From Fodinibius salinus (lineage in GTDB: Bacteria; Bacteroidota; Rhodothermia; Balneolales; Balneolaceae), in contig NZ_VNHY01000001.1 in the NCBI RefSeq assembly GCF_008124865.1, positions 1 to 64,000 on the forward strand: a DNA stretch of 64,000 nt, in the 5' to 3' direction. Positions within the stretch are counted from its first letter, which is position 1, and the number at the start of each line of letters is the position of its first letter. A program made the translations under genes and the position numbers. This document shows positions 8,401 to 17,370 of this stretch, piece by piece. The notes below the pieces were generated by a model. The model saw only the letters and a program-made list of their open reading frames with translations, did not search any database and was not told the DNA's origin.

Positions 8401-10230
8401 ATGAAGCTTAGAACTAAATTGATACTGAGCTTTACGATTGTTGTAATTCTTGTTGGGGGAATAGGTATAACCTTTTCATACATCAATCAGTCGGTAAAAG
8501 ATAAAGTTACATCCGAAAGTGAAGAGGCGATCCGCGAGGTTAATTTAGTTGGTGAAATGACAACACAGCTTTTTCGAAGTATTACCCAGATGCAGTATTT
8601 GCTTGGTAATCAGTACCGCAAGAGTCTGTCTATGAACTTTAGCAGAAGTGAAAAATCACCGGAAGCACTGAATGCAGAGTTAGATTCTACCCTTAACCGG
8701 TTTAAAAGTAGTTTTAGTCAGATGCAAAAGCTGGTTAAAAAAGATTCTGCGAAAAGCCAGACAGTGAATGGCCGAACTGCTCGAATGATATCGCTTTTAG
8801 ACAGGTTACAAAATAAATTTCAAATTTATGCTTCTCTGACACAGCGATTTCAGCAACTAAGTTCCAAAAATTATGAGGATGGCAAAGAGTTCTTTACGGT
8901 GACCATTGAGCCTTTTTTCCGGAGTAATCTCATTCCGCTGATCGAGGATGTGCGCCGAGAAACGAAGATGAATCATGAGCAAAAAATTGCCAGCCTTAAT
9001 GATCGGTTAGATAAAACAAGTTCTATTTTGGGATTTGCAACGTTGGCAGCTTTAGTTATAACTATTATCATTACCTCTTTTCTGTATCGTTCTATTGCCA
9101 ATCCTGTTCAAAGAATTGCACAAGCTGCCCAAAAAATTGGTCAGGGTAACTTGGATGAGCGTATTGATTATCATTCCAATGATGAGTTGGGCCAGCTCAG
9201 CAATACCTTTGACGAGATGGTCGAGAGCCTGCAGGAAACTACGGTATCGCGTGATTATGTGGACAGCATTATTGAAGCTATGGCTGATCTGCTGGTTGTA
9301 ACGGATAAAAATTATAATATAACCCGGGTTAATTCTGCGGGAGCGACCATGGTTGACAAGCAGGAAGATGAGCTATTGGGTCGTCCGCTTGGTACTATTT
9401 TTGATGAGCTGCCTGAAGACTTGTTGCAAGATAGTTCGGCAGAAGGCATAAAAAGCCGCAATGCAAAACTCTTTGTAGAAGAAACTTCAGAAATTCCGGT
9501 AAGTGTTTCCAAGGGCACCATCAAAGATAAATCAGGTGCTATATCGGGATATGTAATTGTTGCCAGTGATATTAGTTCTGAAATTGAGGCCCGTAAAAAG
9601 ATATCTGAGTCACTAAAAGAGAAAGAAATTTTAATTAGTGAAATCCATCATCGGGTAAAGAATAATCTTGCCGTTATATCGGGATTAATAGAGATGCAGC
9701 TCTGGCAGGCTGAGAATAAATATGCCGTTTCGGCCCTGCAGCAAAGTCAGCTTCGGGTACAAAGCATTGCACTGGTTCATAAAAAACTATATCAGACGGA
9801 TAATCTTTCCTTTATTAAGTTTAAAAAATATAGCCGTGAACTACTCAATGCTATTCGTAATACCTATCTTAGTGAAGATTCCGATATTGATATCAGTCTT
9901 CATGTTGATGATTTGGCATTGAATATTAACCAGGCCATTCCGTGTTCGCTGTTGATAAATGAGCTGGTTGTGAATGCTTTAAAGCACGCATTCGAGGATA
10001 GTAGTAAAGGGACTATTGAGGTAACATTACAAAAGGATGATTCTCATATTATTCTTCGCGTGCAGGATAATGGGCGTGGATTTGATGAAGATCCACAAGT
10101 AGATGAGTCACTGGGGCTCACACTCGTTTCTACGTTATCAAAACAGCTAGATGCAGAACTTTCTTTTAAAAATGACAATGGAGCTTTCATAGAAGTAAAA
10201 TTTACTGCTGAAGATGTGGTAAACTCTTAA
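8401..10230 (+). CDS. membrane sensor histidine kinase (HAMP-PAS-HisKA_2-HATPase)
   Basis: In the 609-residue two-component sensor, TM1 lies near residues 7-27. A periplasmic helical sensor of ~180 residues follows, then TM2 near 212-232, HAMP (~233-285), a PAS domain (~290-400), and a HisKA_2 dimerisation domain with ISEIHHRVKNN (phospho-acceptor His416). The HATPase has intact N-box NELVVNALKHAF and G-box DNGRGF. HisKA_2 kinases often signal to stand-alone response regulators or sigma-factor antagonists; no response regulator is adjacent. The gene ends 23 bp before the convergent enoyl-CoA hydratase gene. Confidence 0.9.
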   Translation: MKLRTKLILSFTIVVILVGGIGITFSYINQSVKDKVTSESEEAIREVNLVGEMTTQLFRSITQMQYLLGNQYRKSLSMNFSRSEKSPEALNAELDSTLNRFKSSFSQMQKLVKKDSAKSQTVNGRTARMISLLDRLQNKFQIYASLTQRFQQLSSKNYEDGKEFFTVTIEPFFRSNLIPLIEDVRRETKMNHEQKIASLNDRLDKTSSILGFATLAALVITIIITSFLYRSIANPVQRIAQAAQKIGQGNLDERIDYHSNDELGQLSNTFDEMVESLQETTVSRDYVDSIIEAMADLLVVTDKNYNITRVNSAGATMVDKQEDELLGRPLGTIFDELPEDLLQDSSAEGIKSRNAKLFVEETSEIPVSVSKGTIKDKSGAISGYVIVASDISSEIEARKKISESLKEKEILISEIHHRVKNNLAVISGLIEMQLWQAENKYAVSALQQSQLRVQSIALVHKKLYQTDNLSFIKFKKYSRELLNAIRNTYLSEDSDIDISLHVDDLALNINQAIPCSLLINELVVNALKHAFEDSSKGTIEVTLQKDDSHIILRVQDNGRGFDEDPQVDESLGLTLVSTLSKQLDAELSFKNDNGAFIEVKFTAEDVVNS

Positions 10231-10253
10231 ATTCCCTTTCTTAGATATTGGTA

Positions 10254-11015
10254 TTATCCATTCTTGAAATTATCAATAAAGGTTTTAGTAAAGTCGGATA
10301 GCACCAGCCGCCCGCTTATCTCTGCGCGTTGCTCCAGTAGTTCGTCCCAGTTTTCTGTCCCTTCCCAAAATATTTTTTTCAATTCCTTCATAGCTTCTGG
10401 GCTGTAATCGGCAAGCTGCTCAGCCAACCGATCTACCTCTTGATCAAGGTCATCATGGGATTGACAAACATAAGAAAACAGCCCCTTTCTGCGAGCCCAC
10501 TCAGCATCATTCCAGCTGCTGGCATCAACAGATAACGAGCTAAAAGCCGAAGTACCTACTTTCCGTTTTACAGCTGGTCCAACGACAAAAGGACCGATAC
10601 CAAGGGCCAGCTCACTTAATTTTACCGAGGCTGCCTTGTGTGCAATGGTGTAATCTCCGGCAGCAGCAATACCAACCCCACCCCCGACTGTTTTACCCTG
10701 CACACGTACAATTGTCAGTTTTGGACACTGCCGCATGGCGTTAAGAACGTGAGCAAAGCCCATAAAAAAGTGTTTGCCTTCCTCGTAGTTATCAATGGCA
10801 ATAAGCTCATCAAAGGAAGCGCCGGCACAAAAAGCCCCGTCTCCACGACTTTTCAAAACGATGACATTTGTATCGGGATTTTTACCTATGTCTGTGATTG
10901 TCTCCGCAAGTTCACGCAGCAGTTTACCAGGCAGTGAATTTCCTTTGGGATGGTAAAATTCAATGGTTCCGATGTTATTAGTGATGTCTGTAGTAATTTC
11001 TCCGTTTTGGGACAT
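10254..11015 (-). CDS. enoyl-CoA hydratase/isomerase family protein, last gene of the paa cluster
   Basis: The 253-residue crotonase-fold protein has an oxyanion-hole segment FCAGASFDEL and GGGVGIAAAGDY. By position it could supply the PaaF (2,3-dehydroadipyl-CoA hydratase) step. However, of the two hydratase glutamates only the one in KLSELALGIG is visible; the first (normally in GGGCELA) is Gly, so an isomerase or other crotonase chemistry is equally possible. It lies 84 bp downstream of paaZ in the same direction, and I see no terminator between them. Confidence 0.8.
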   Translation of the reverse strand: MSQNGEITTDITNNIGTIEFYHPKGNSLPGKLLRELAETITDIGKNPDTNVIVLKSRGDGAFCAGASFDELIAIDNYEEGKHFFMGFAHVLNAMRQCPKLTIVRVQGKTVGGGVGIAAAGDYTIAHKAASVKLSELALGIGPFVVGPAVKRKVGTSAFSSLSVDASSWNDAEWARRKGLFSYVCQSHDDLDQEVDRLAEQLADYSPEAMKELKKIFWEGTENWDELLEQRAEISGRLVLSDFTKTFIDNFKNG

Positions 11016-11099
11016 ACTTACTTAAATATTTTTGGCCGCGCATGAGCGCGAGCTTAGGTTATTATTATCTATCTAAATCTGTATAAAATCTGCGGAAAA

Positions 11100-13148
11100 T
11101 TAGTTTTCCTCTTCGAAAATATCCATATCCAAGGTGTGCTTACGCTTGATGAGTGTCAATATCGTGTATTCAGCGACAATCTCGTTATCCTGATTAGTGA
11201 CTTCTACGTCCCAGTAAACAATACCAAAAGGAAATTTGTCTTTGGCTTTCTTTTGGCGGACAGTCTTCCGTTTTACAATCAGCTTTGCCTGAATGGTATC
11301 GCCGGGAGAAACCGGAGCCACAAATCGCAGGTTTTCTAATCCATAATTAAGTAATACGGGACCTTCATCAGGGTGAACAAACAAACCGGCTGTTGCTGAA
11401 AGTACAAAATATCCGTGGGCCACAATTTCTCCGAATAGGGAACGTGCTGCTGCATCCGGATCAGTATGGGCGTAAAACTCATCACCGCTCAGTTCGGCAA
11501 ATTCTTCTATATCCTCTTTAGTAACTGTGCGTTTTTCGGTAGTACGGGCATCCCCCACCTCAAGTTCTTCAAAATACTGCTGGAAAGGATGGGTATCCGC
11601 TTCGTTCGTTTCGGCACCCTTGATATACTGATTGGTAATATTTTTGAGTGTGGTTGGGGATCCCTGCAATGCTACCCGCTGCATATTGTGGATAACGGCC
11701 CGTGCGCCGCCTTGTTCTTCGCCACCGCCCGCGCGGCCCGGTCCACCGTGAATAAGTTGTGGCATCGGAGAACCATGTCCGGTTGACTCATCAGCAGAGT
11801 CACGATTAATAACCATGAAACGACCATGGTAAGGGGCGCAGCCCAGCGTAATTTCGCGGGCAATATCATCATCCGCCGTAAATAGTGATCCTACCAGCGA
11901 ACCATCAGCTTTATTGGCCAAGGCAATAGCTTCATCATTAGAGTCGTAAGGCATTACGGTAGTCATTGGTCCAAAAGCCTCAACCTTGTGGACTTCGTCA
12001 ACATCCAGCGGCTGATGGCAAAGTAATACATGGGGACTTGTAAATGCTCCTTTTTGTTCGCCGTTACCGTAAACGGATTTTGTAACGTTGGTGAGCGTAG
12101 TAAGCTGTTCATCAAACCGATCGGCTTGTAACTTACTAGCCAAAGGACCCATTTGTGTCTCTTTTTCGGCAGGGTTTCCAATTGTTGTTTGATCAAGGTT
12201 TTCATTCAGGGCTTCAATGACATTATCTACTTGATTTTCCGGGACGATCGTCCGCCGAATGGCTGTACATTTTTGTCCTGTTTTTACGGTCATTTCTTCG
12301 GCTACTTCATCAATAAAGAGGTCAAACTCTTCCATATCTGGTGTTACATCCGAGCCGAGGATGGAGCAGTTCAGGGAATCAGCTTCCAGGTTAAAACGAA
12401 CATTGTTGGCAACGATATTAGGATGGGCTTTAAGCTTGCGCCCTGTTTCTGCTGATCCTGTGAAGGCCACGGAATCCTGACTGTTCAGATGATCCAGCAG
12501 ATCACCCGGTTTATCAGCGGCAATAAACTGAATGGAACCTTCAGGAAGAATTTCAGATTCTACCATGTCTTTGAATACATTATAAGCCAAGTATGAACCT
12601 ACTGGTGATGGTTTGATAATAGCGGGCATCCCGGAAATAATGGTCGGGGCCAGCTTTTCCAACATTCCCCAAACCGGAAAGTTGAACGCATTAATGTGTA
12701 CACCCACTCCGTGCCGCGGCACGCAGATATGTTGTCCCACAAAAGTACCCTCGCGCGACAGTTGCTCATGGCTCCCTTCGACATGGTAGGGCAGGTCAGA
12801 AAGATTGATCCGCGATTTGCTGGATAGGGAAAACATGCTGCCGATGCCACCCTCAATGTCAATCCATGAATCTTGTCGCGTTGCACCGGTATGCGTGGAA
12901 AGCTCGTAATAGTCTTCTTTACGTTTGAGTAGATATTGTGCCAAAAACTTGATTTTAAATGCCCGCTCGTGAATTGACATTGATCGGAGTTTAGGTCCGG
13001 CCTGCTGGCGGGCATATTCACAGGCACCTTTGTAGTCAAGATCGCCTTCTACCATTTGGGCGACCGTGTCACCGGTTACTGCGCTGATGAGATCGGTCTC
13101 TTTACCTTCGTTTATCCATTGGCCTTTAATATAACTTCGTACTTTCAT
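11100..13148 (-). CDS. paaZ: bifunctional oxepin-CoA hydrolase / 3-oxo-5,6-dehydrosuberyl-CoA semialdehyde dehydrogenase
   Basis: The 682-residue fusion is typical of PaaZ. Residues ~1-515 are an aldehyde dehydrogenase (NLEADSLNCSI with the general-base Glu; TVKTGQKCTAIRR with the nucleophilic Cys). Residues ~530-680 are a MaoC-like hydratase that hydrolyses the oxepin ring (DEFYAHTDPDAA with catalytic Asp/His, then GEIVAHGYF). It opens the ring of oxepin-CoA and oxidises the resulting aldehyde, giving 3-oxo-5,6-dehydrosuberyl-CoA. It sits between paaY and the crotonase gene, with all genes in the same direction. Confidence 0.95.
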   Translation of the reverse strand: MKVRSYIKGQWINEGKETDLISAVTGDTVAQMVEGDLDYKGACEYARQQAGPKLRSMSIHERAFKIKFLAQYLLKRKEDYYELSTHTGATRQDSWIDIEGGIGSMFSLSSKSRINLSDLPYHVEGSHEQLSREGTFVGQHICVPRHGVGVHINAFNFPVWGMLEKLAPTIISGMPAIIKPSPVGSYLAYNVFKDMVESEILPEGSIQFIAADKPGDLLDHLNSQDSVAFTGSAETGRKLKAHPNIVANNVRFNLEADSLNCSILGSDVTPDMEEFDLFIDEVAEEMTVKTGQKCTAIRRTIVPENQVDNVIEALNENLDQTTIGNPAEKETQMGPLASKLQADRFDEQLTTLTNVTKSVYGNGEQKGAFTSPHVLLCHQPLDVDEVHKVEAFGPMTTVMPYDSNDEAIALANKADGSLVGSLFTADDDIAREITLGCAPYHGRFMVINRDSADESTGHGSPMPQLIHGGPGRAGGGEEQGGARAVIHNMQRVALQGSPTTLKNITNQYIKGAETNEADTHPFQQYFEELEVGDARTTEKRTVTKEDIEEFAELSGDEFYAHTDPDAAARSLFGEIVAHGYFVLSATAGLFVHPDEGPVLLNYGLENLRFVAPVSPGDTIQAKLIVKRKTVRQKKAKDKFPFGIVYWDVEVTNQDNEIVAEYTILTLIKRKHTLDMDIFEEEN

Positions 13149-13271
13149 AGTAAATACTTAATTGATGTTGAAGATATTACTCATGTGATTGTGAGAGAGC
13201 AGAGTAACCGCTGCGATTTTTAGAGGTTGATTCAGAATCAAAATGAAGATGCTTCCAATGATCCTCCATAA

Positions 13272-13868
13272 CTATTCCTTTCTATTTCCCCATGTCTCAT
13301 ACTTAACCGACTGACTGGGATGATCTTCTGACTCCTCCCGCAGCGGTTCACATTCTTTGAGCGTATCATGTAATTGCTTGGGTAATTTTTGATACAGTTT
13401 TGTACCTTCTGTTTTCCATTTGATCATCTCATCGGATACATCTTTAACAATTTTTGCGGGATTCCCGACCACCAGTTTTCGCTTTGGAATGTCCATGCCT
13501 TCTTTCAAAAACGACATGGCTCCCACAATACACTCTGCTCCAAGATCTACATTATCCATGACGACGGAATTCATTCCCACAAGACAGTTCTGCCCGATAT
13601 GTCCGCCGTGAATGATGGCTCCGTGCCCGATATGTGCACTTTCTTCGAGCACTACGGTTACACCGGGGAACATGTGAATAGTGCAGTTTTCCTGAACGTT
13701 GCACCCGTCTTTGATGATGATTTTACCCCAATCACCGCGAATGGCAGCTCCGGGCGCGATATAGACATCTTTGCCGATGACTACGTTACCTGTTACTGCT
13801 GCCTGTGGGTGTACATAAGCACTTTCGTCAACAACCGGCTTGTAACCATCAAATTCGTATATAGCCAT
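13272..13868 (-). CDS. paaY: PaaY-type hexapeptide-repeat (gamma carbonic anhydrase fold) thioesterase
   Basis: The 198-residue left-handed beta-helix protein has repeated hexapeptides (AYVHPQAAVTGNVVIG, GAAIRGDWGKIIIKDG) and three conserved metal histidines (TIHMFPG, HIGHG, IIHGG). This is the gamma-carbonic-anhydrase family to which PaaY belongs. PaaY hydrolyses dead-end CoA adducts such as 2-hydroxycyclohepta-1,4,6-triene-1-carboxyl-CoA and so protects the pathway. Its position between paaJ (42 bp upstream) and paaZ supports this assignment over a generic carbonic anhydrase-like protein. Confidence 0.88.
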   Translation of the reverse strand: MAIYEFDGYKPVVDESAYVHPQAAVTGNVVIGKDVYIAPGAAIRGDWGKIIIKDGCNVQENCTIHMFPGVTVVLEESAHIGHGAIIHGGHIGQNCLVGMNSVVMDNVDLGAECIVGAMSFLKEGMDIPKRKLVVGNPAKIVKDVSDEMIKWKTEGTKLYQKLPKQLHDTLKECEPLREESEDHPSQSVKYETWGNRKE

Positions 13869-13910
13869 TTTTGTTGGTTAATGGTTAGTAGTTTATGCTA
13901 GCTGTTATAT

Positions 13911-15116
13911 TTATGTTTTTTCCAGAATCACCGCCATGCCTTGTCCTACGCCCACGCACAGGGTACACAGTGCATATTGCTTGTTCTGTTCGTGCAGCTC
14001 AATAGACGCTGTTTGCAGCAGTCGAGCTCCTGACATGCCCAGCGGGTGACCAAGAGCAATAGCTCCTCCGTGAGGATTCACACGGGGATCATCATCGTCA
14101 ATACCTAACTCTCGCAGTACAGCTAAGCTTTGGGCTGCAAAGGCCTCATTAAGTTCAATAATATCAATATCATCAAGAGACAAGTTTGTACGACTTAACA
14201 CTTTACGGCTGGCGCCTACCGGACCCATCCCCATAATACGGGGTTCCACACCCACCACGGCCGAAGCTACAATGCGGGCCATTGGTTCCAGGTCGAAATC
14301 CTTAATGGCCGAATCGCCGGCTACCAGCATAGCACAGGCCCCGTCGTTGATGCCACTGGCATTGCCGGGCGTGACTGATCCACCGTCACGGAATACTGCC
14401 GGTAGTTTATTAAGTACTTCCACCGTAGTTTCCGGGCGAATAAACTCATCTTCCTCAAAAATTTTGGGATCACTTTTTCTTTGGGGAATTTCCACTGGCA
14501 TAATTTCTTTGGCCAGTCGACCGTTTTCGGTAGCGCGGGCTGCTTTCTGTTGTGATTGGGCCGCAAACTTATCTTGGTCTTCGCGGCTTACGCCAAATTT
14601 CTCTACAATATTTTCAGCTGTTTCGCCCATTGCTTCGCTGCCATACTCTTCGTCCATCTTGGGATTTACGAATCGCCATCCAAAGGTGGTATCATGCATC
14701 TCGTTGGTACCGGAGTAGGGCGCTGACCCTTTGCCCAGTACCATGGGCCCGCGGGTCATATGCTCCATGCCGCCCGTAATGAAGAGGTCACCTTCGCCTA
14801 CGTTAATAGATTTATAAGCTTGTACGGTACTGCTCATGCCCGATGCGCAGAGCCGATTTACCGTTTCCCCGGGCACCGAAGTGGGTAGGCCTGCCAGCAG
14901 GGCAGCCATACGAGCTACGTTTCGATTATCTTCGCCTGCCTGGTTGGCGCATCCCAAAATAACATCTTCAATACGTTCGGGATCGATGTCACTATTACGA
15001 TTCATGAGCTCTTTTATCGGTAGTGCTGCCAAGTCGTCAGCACGGATGGGAGAGAGCGATCCGCGATACTTTCCAATGGGAGTTCGGATAGCGTCAATAA
15101 TATAAGCTTCAGACAT
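13911..15116 (-). CDS. paaJ: 3-oxoadipyl-CoA / 3-oxo-5,6-dehydrosuberyl-CoA thiolase
   Basis: The 401-residue thiolase has the full catalytic set: Cys90 in NRLCASGMSS, His357 in GGAIALGHPLG and Cys387 in TLCVGVGQG. The length and the N-terminus AYIIDAIRTPIGKYRG fit the PcaF/PaaJ class. In phenylacetate degradation it performs the two thiolytic cleavages that yield acetyl-CoA and succinyl-CoA. The leader contains ACTTTCTACT at 15122-15131 (reverse strand), also found upstream of other catabolic genes in the window. Confidence 0.92.
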   Translation of the reverse strand: MSEAYIIDAIRTPIGKYRGSLSPIRADDLAALPIKELMNRNSDIDPERIEDVILGCANQAGEDNRNVARMAALLAGLPTSVPGETVNRLCASGMSSTVQAYKSINVGEGDLFITGGMEHMTRGPMVLGKGSAPYSGTNEMHDTTFGWRFVNPKMDEEYGSEAMGETAENIVEKFGVSREDQDKFAAQSQQKAARATENGRLAKEIMPVEIPQRKSDPKIFEEDEFIRPETTVEVLNKLPAVFRDGGSVTPGNASGINDGACAMLVAGDSAIKDFDLEPMARIVASAVVGVEPRIMGMGPVGASRKVLSRTNLSLDDIDIIELNEAFAAQSLAVLRELGIDDDDPRVNPHGGAIALGHPLGMSGARLLQTASIELHEQNKQYALCTLCVGVGQGMAVILEKT

Positions 15117-15163
15117 AAGCTAGTAGAAAGTTTAAGGTGTTAAATAAAAAAGTTTCTTCAATT

Positions 15164-15592
15164 TCAATTCTGCTCAAAATGTTGTTCTTGCGTTCTAAAA
15201 ACAGTGCCTCGGAATGTGGCTATAGTATCATCATGCTGGTTCATAATTGTAACATTATATACGCCGATGCGGTTTCCGAGGCTTAGCTCTTCGGTTGTTG
15301 CGGTCAGCATATCGCCGGCCGTAACTTTTTTTATAAATGAAATATTATTTTCGAGAGCCAAGGATATTCTGCCGTAGCTGTTGGATGCAAAGGCTAAAGC
15401 GCTGTCTGCCAGCGAAAAAGCTATACCCCCATGGGATACGTTAAATCCATTGGTCATTCCTTGCCGCACTTCCATCTTCAGGGTTACAGATCCTGGAGTA
15501 ATATCGATGACTTCAATCCCCAGCCACTGGCTAAAGGCGTCATCAGCCATCATTTTTTCAACCACATTTTCTGCTAGTTTTTGTTTATCCAT
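15164..15592 (-). CDS. paaI: hydroxyphenylacetyl-CoA thioesterase PaaI (hotdog fold)
   Basis: The 142-residue hotdog thioesterase has the PaaI signature SHGGIAFSLADSALAFASNS, with catalytic Asp in the long helix and GGI. PaaI releases CoA from ring-hydroxylated phenylacetyl-CoA products when the pathway stalls. I use the ATG at 15592; a TTG three codons upstream only extends the frame. It lies 50 bp downstream of paaH and 47 bp upstream of paaJ. Confidence 0.9.
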   Translation of the reverse strand: MDKQKLAENVVEKMMADDAFSQWLGIEVIDITPGSVTLKMEVRQGMTNGFNVSHGGIAFSLADSALAFASNSYGRISLALENNISFIKKVTAGDMLTATTEELSLGNRIGVYNVTIMNQHDDTIATFRGTVFRTQEQHFEQN

Positions 15593-15642
15593 AGGCTGCA
15601 AGTTTATACCGATCGGTACGGATTAATTGATGGTATCTGTGG

Positions 15643-16809
15643 CTAATAAAAGGTTTCGTTATTTCTGACTTTTCGTTTCAATAATGGATTCGGGCGATAG
15701 CGATCTTCACCGTATTCCATCTGCAGAGCAGTCATTTGCTCTAAAACTTGTTCCGGTCCTATATCATCTGCCCATTTTAATAGTCCTTTGGGATAGTTGA
15801 CGCCTTTAGTCATAGCAAGGTCTACATCTTCGACGGTCGCCACATTCATAAATACAGCATCTGCTGCCTCGTTGATGAGCATGGCAACAATGCGATCGAC
15901 AATATCTTGCCCCAATTCTTCATCTTTGGTTGGTTCGGGATTGTTGGCACCATCGCCGTATTCGTAAAATCCCTTTCCGGATTTTTTGCCCAGATATCCG
16001 GCTTCTACCATCCGTTTTTGGGTAAATGAAGGTTTGAAACGTGGATCGTAGAAGAACTCTTCAAATACTGTTTGGGTTACTTTGTAATTTACATCGTGAC
16101 CGATAAAATCCATAAGTTCAAAAGGTCCCATCCGAAAGCCACCGATCTCTTTCATAGCCCAGTCTATAGTGGCTACGTCGGCCACGCCTTCTTCAAGCTG
16201 GCGAATAGCTTCGCTATAAAATGGTCGCGCTACACGATTGACAATAAATCCGGGTGTATCTTTAGCCAGCACCGTAGTTTTGCCCCAGTCATCAATGAGC
16301 TGGCGGGCAGTTTTGGTTGTCTGATCGGTAGTAGTAATACCCGGCACAATTTCCACCAGCGGCATAATAGGAGCAGGATTAAAAAAGTGAATCCCAAGAA
16401 ATCGCTTTGGCTTTTTTAGTGCGGATGAAATAGAAGCAATGGAGAGGGAAGAAGTATTTGTGGCTAAGATAGCATCACGCGGCACAATACCTTCGAGTCT
16501 TTGAAATACATCCTGCTTGATCTCTAGATCTTCAACCACAGCTTCGATGACAAGTTCGCATTCATCAAACTTGACAAGATCATCTTCAAAATGGATGCGC
16601 TCCATAATGCCGTCAACTTCTTGCTGGGTCATCCGTTCTTTTTCAACTTGGCGCTGTAAAATTTTTCTGAGAGCATGCTTGGCATTTCCAAGCTGATCTG
16701 CATACGCATCATACAAATAAACCTGATGTCCGTATGTTGATGCAATTTGGGCTATGCCTTGTCCCATTGTTCCGGCGCCAACTACACCAATTGCCGCTGA
16801 CTGATCCAT
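15643..16809 (-). CDS. paaH: 3-hydroxyacyl-CoA dehydrogenase (3-hydroxyadipyl-CoA dehydrogenase)
   Basis: The 388-residue protein has an N-terminal NAD Rossmann domain (VVGAGTMGQGIAQIAS) and the catalytic His/Glu region (LGIHFFNPAPIMPLVEIV). A complete C-terminal 3HCDH domain and a second partial C-terminal repeat (~290-388, ALAMTKGVNYPKG-like) follow. This makes it longer than single-domain 3-hydroxybutyryl-CoA dehydrogenases (~285 aa) and similar in plan to PaaH. It oxidises 3-hydroxyadipyl-CoA to 3-oxoadipyl-CoA. It heads the second block of paa genes after a 561-bp non-coding gap. Confidence 0.92.
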   Translation of the reverse strand: MDQSAAIGVVGAGTMGQGIAQIASTYGHQVYLYDAYADQLGNAKHALRKILQRQVEKERMTQQEVDGIMERIHFEDDLVKFDECELVIEAVVEDLEIKQDVFQRLEGIVPRDAILATNTSSLSIASISSALKKPKRFLGIHFFNPAPIMPLVEIVPGITTTDQTTKTARQLIDDWGKTTVLAKDTPGFIVNRVARPFYSEAIRQLEEGVADVATIDWAMKEIGGFRMGPFELMDFIGHDVNYKVTQTVFEEFFYDPRFKPSFTQKRMVEAGYLGKKSGKGFYEYGDGANNPEPTKDEELGQDIVDRIVAMLINEAADAVFMNVATVEDVDLAMTKGVNYPKGLLKWADDIGPEQVLEQMTALQMEYGEDRYRPNPLLKRKVRNNETFY

Positions 16810-16907
16810 AAATGAAGTATATCTAAATGTTAATATTTGGTAATTTTGAAAATAACGATTTCAATCTTAAAACCAACCCATTAACTATACGAGATGCCGC
16901 CGTTGAG

Positions 16908-17044
16908 TTTTAGAAGGCTTTGTAAAACTATCTCTATGTTGTCATTCTGAACTTGTTTCAGAATCTCATGTCAGTTGTTGCGTTTAAATCAAGATCCTGA
17001 ACGGAATTTGGGATGACAAGCTAGGTTTTGCAAGCCTTCTTTTA
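16908..17044. repeat. palindromic MITE/REP-like element
   Basis: Two arms of about 60 nt are imperfect reverse complements. The left arm runs from 16908 (TTTTAGAAGGCTTTGTAAAA, then TTGTCATTCTGAACTTGTTT at 16939-16958). The right arm, read on the opposite strand from 17044, gives TAAAAGAAGGCTTGCAAAAC, then TTGTCATCCC. The TTGTCATTCTGAA... and ...GGATGACAA edges resemble dispersed intergenic repeats common in Bacteroidota genomes. The related element at 33703-33829 shares the GGCTTTG...AAAC tip followed by TTTGTCATT. No transposase is present. Confidence 0.7.
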
Positions 17045-17370
17045 ATAAAATAGTAACTTCATAATAAAAGATCTGTAATTATGCCCAACAATGGGCTATT
17101 TTGAGGTGTTGATGCGATATTGACTAAAAAATTACGCAAGAAGGAGCCCCCAATGGTTGCTTTGAAAAGAGGGAACAGTTTCGAGCATTGCCGTATCATA
17201 CAATTTCTTATGGCATAACAGCTAGGCTTTCTTTCCGGCTGTCAACGGTAGCTTGCCACACATTATATGATGCTGAGTACCTAAGGTGGCCGTTGATGAT
17301 GCAAGGATATTCTATCTGGTGATAAAAGGTTGACCAAGGCGGGCAAGCAGCTACGTTACTGAATCCTATT
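17045..17370. other. intergenic stretch without a recognisable gene
   Basis: These 326 bp separate the palindromic element from the 3' end of paaG. Short open frames exist, for example a plus-strand run ending in FEHCRIIQFLMA and stopping near 17219, and a minus-strand frame 17208-17486 that overlaps paaG in another frame. Neither looks like a known protein and neither has a convincing start. The stretch may be decayed sequence that arrived with, or was displaced by, the adjacent element. Confidence 0.5.

Noticed and set aside
12599-13039. 146-codon minus-strand frame overlapping paaZ
   Set aside because: Different frame of the paaZ aldehyde dehydrogenase domain, no own family features.
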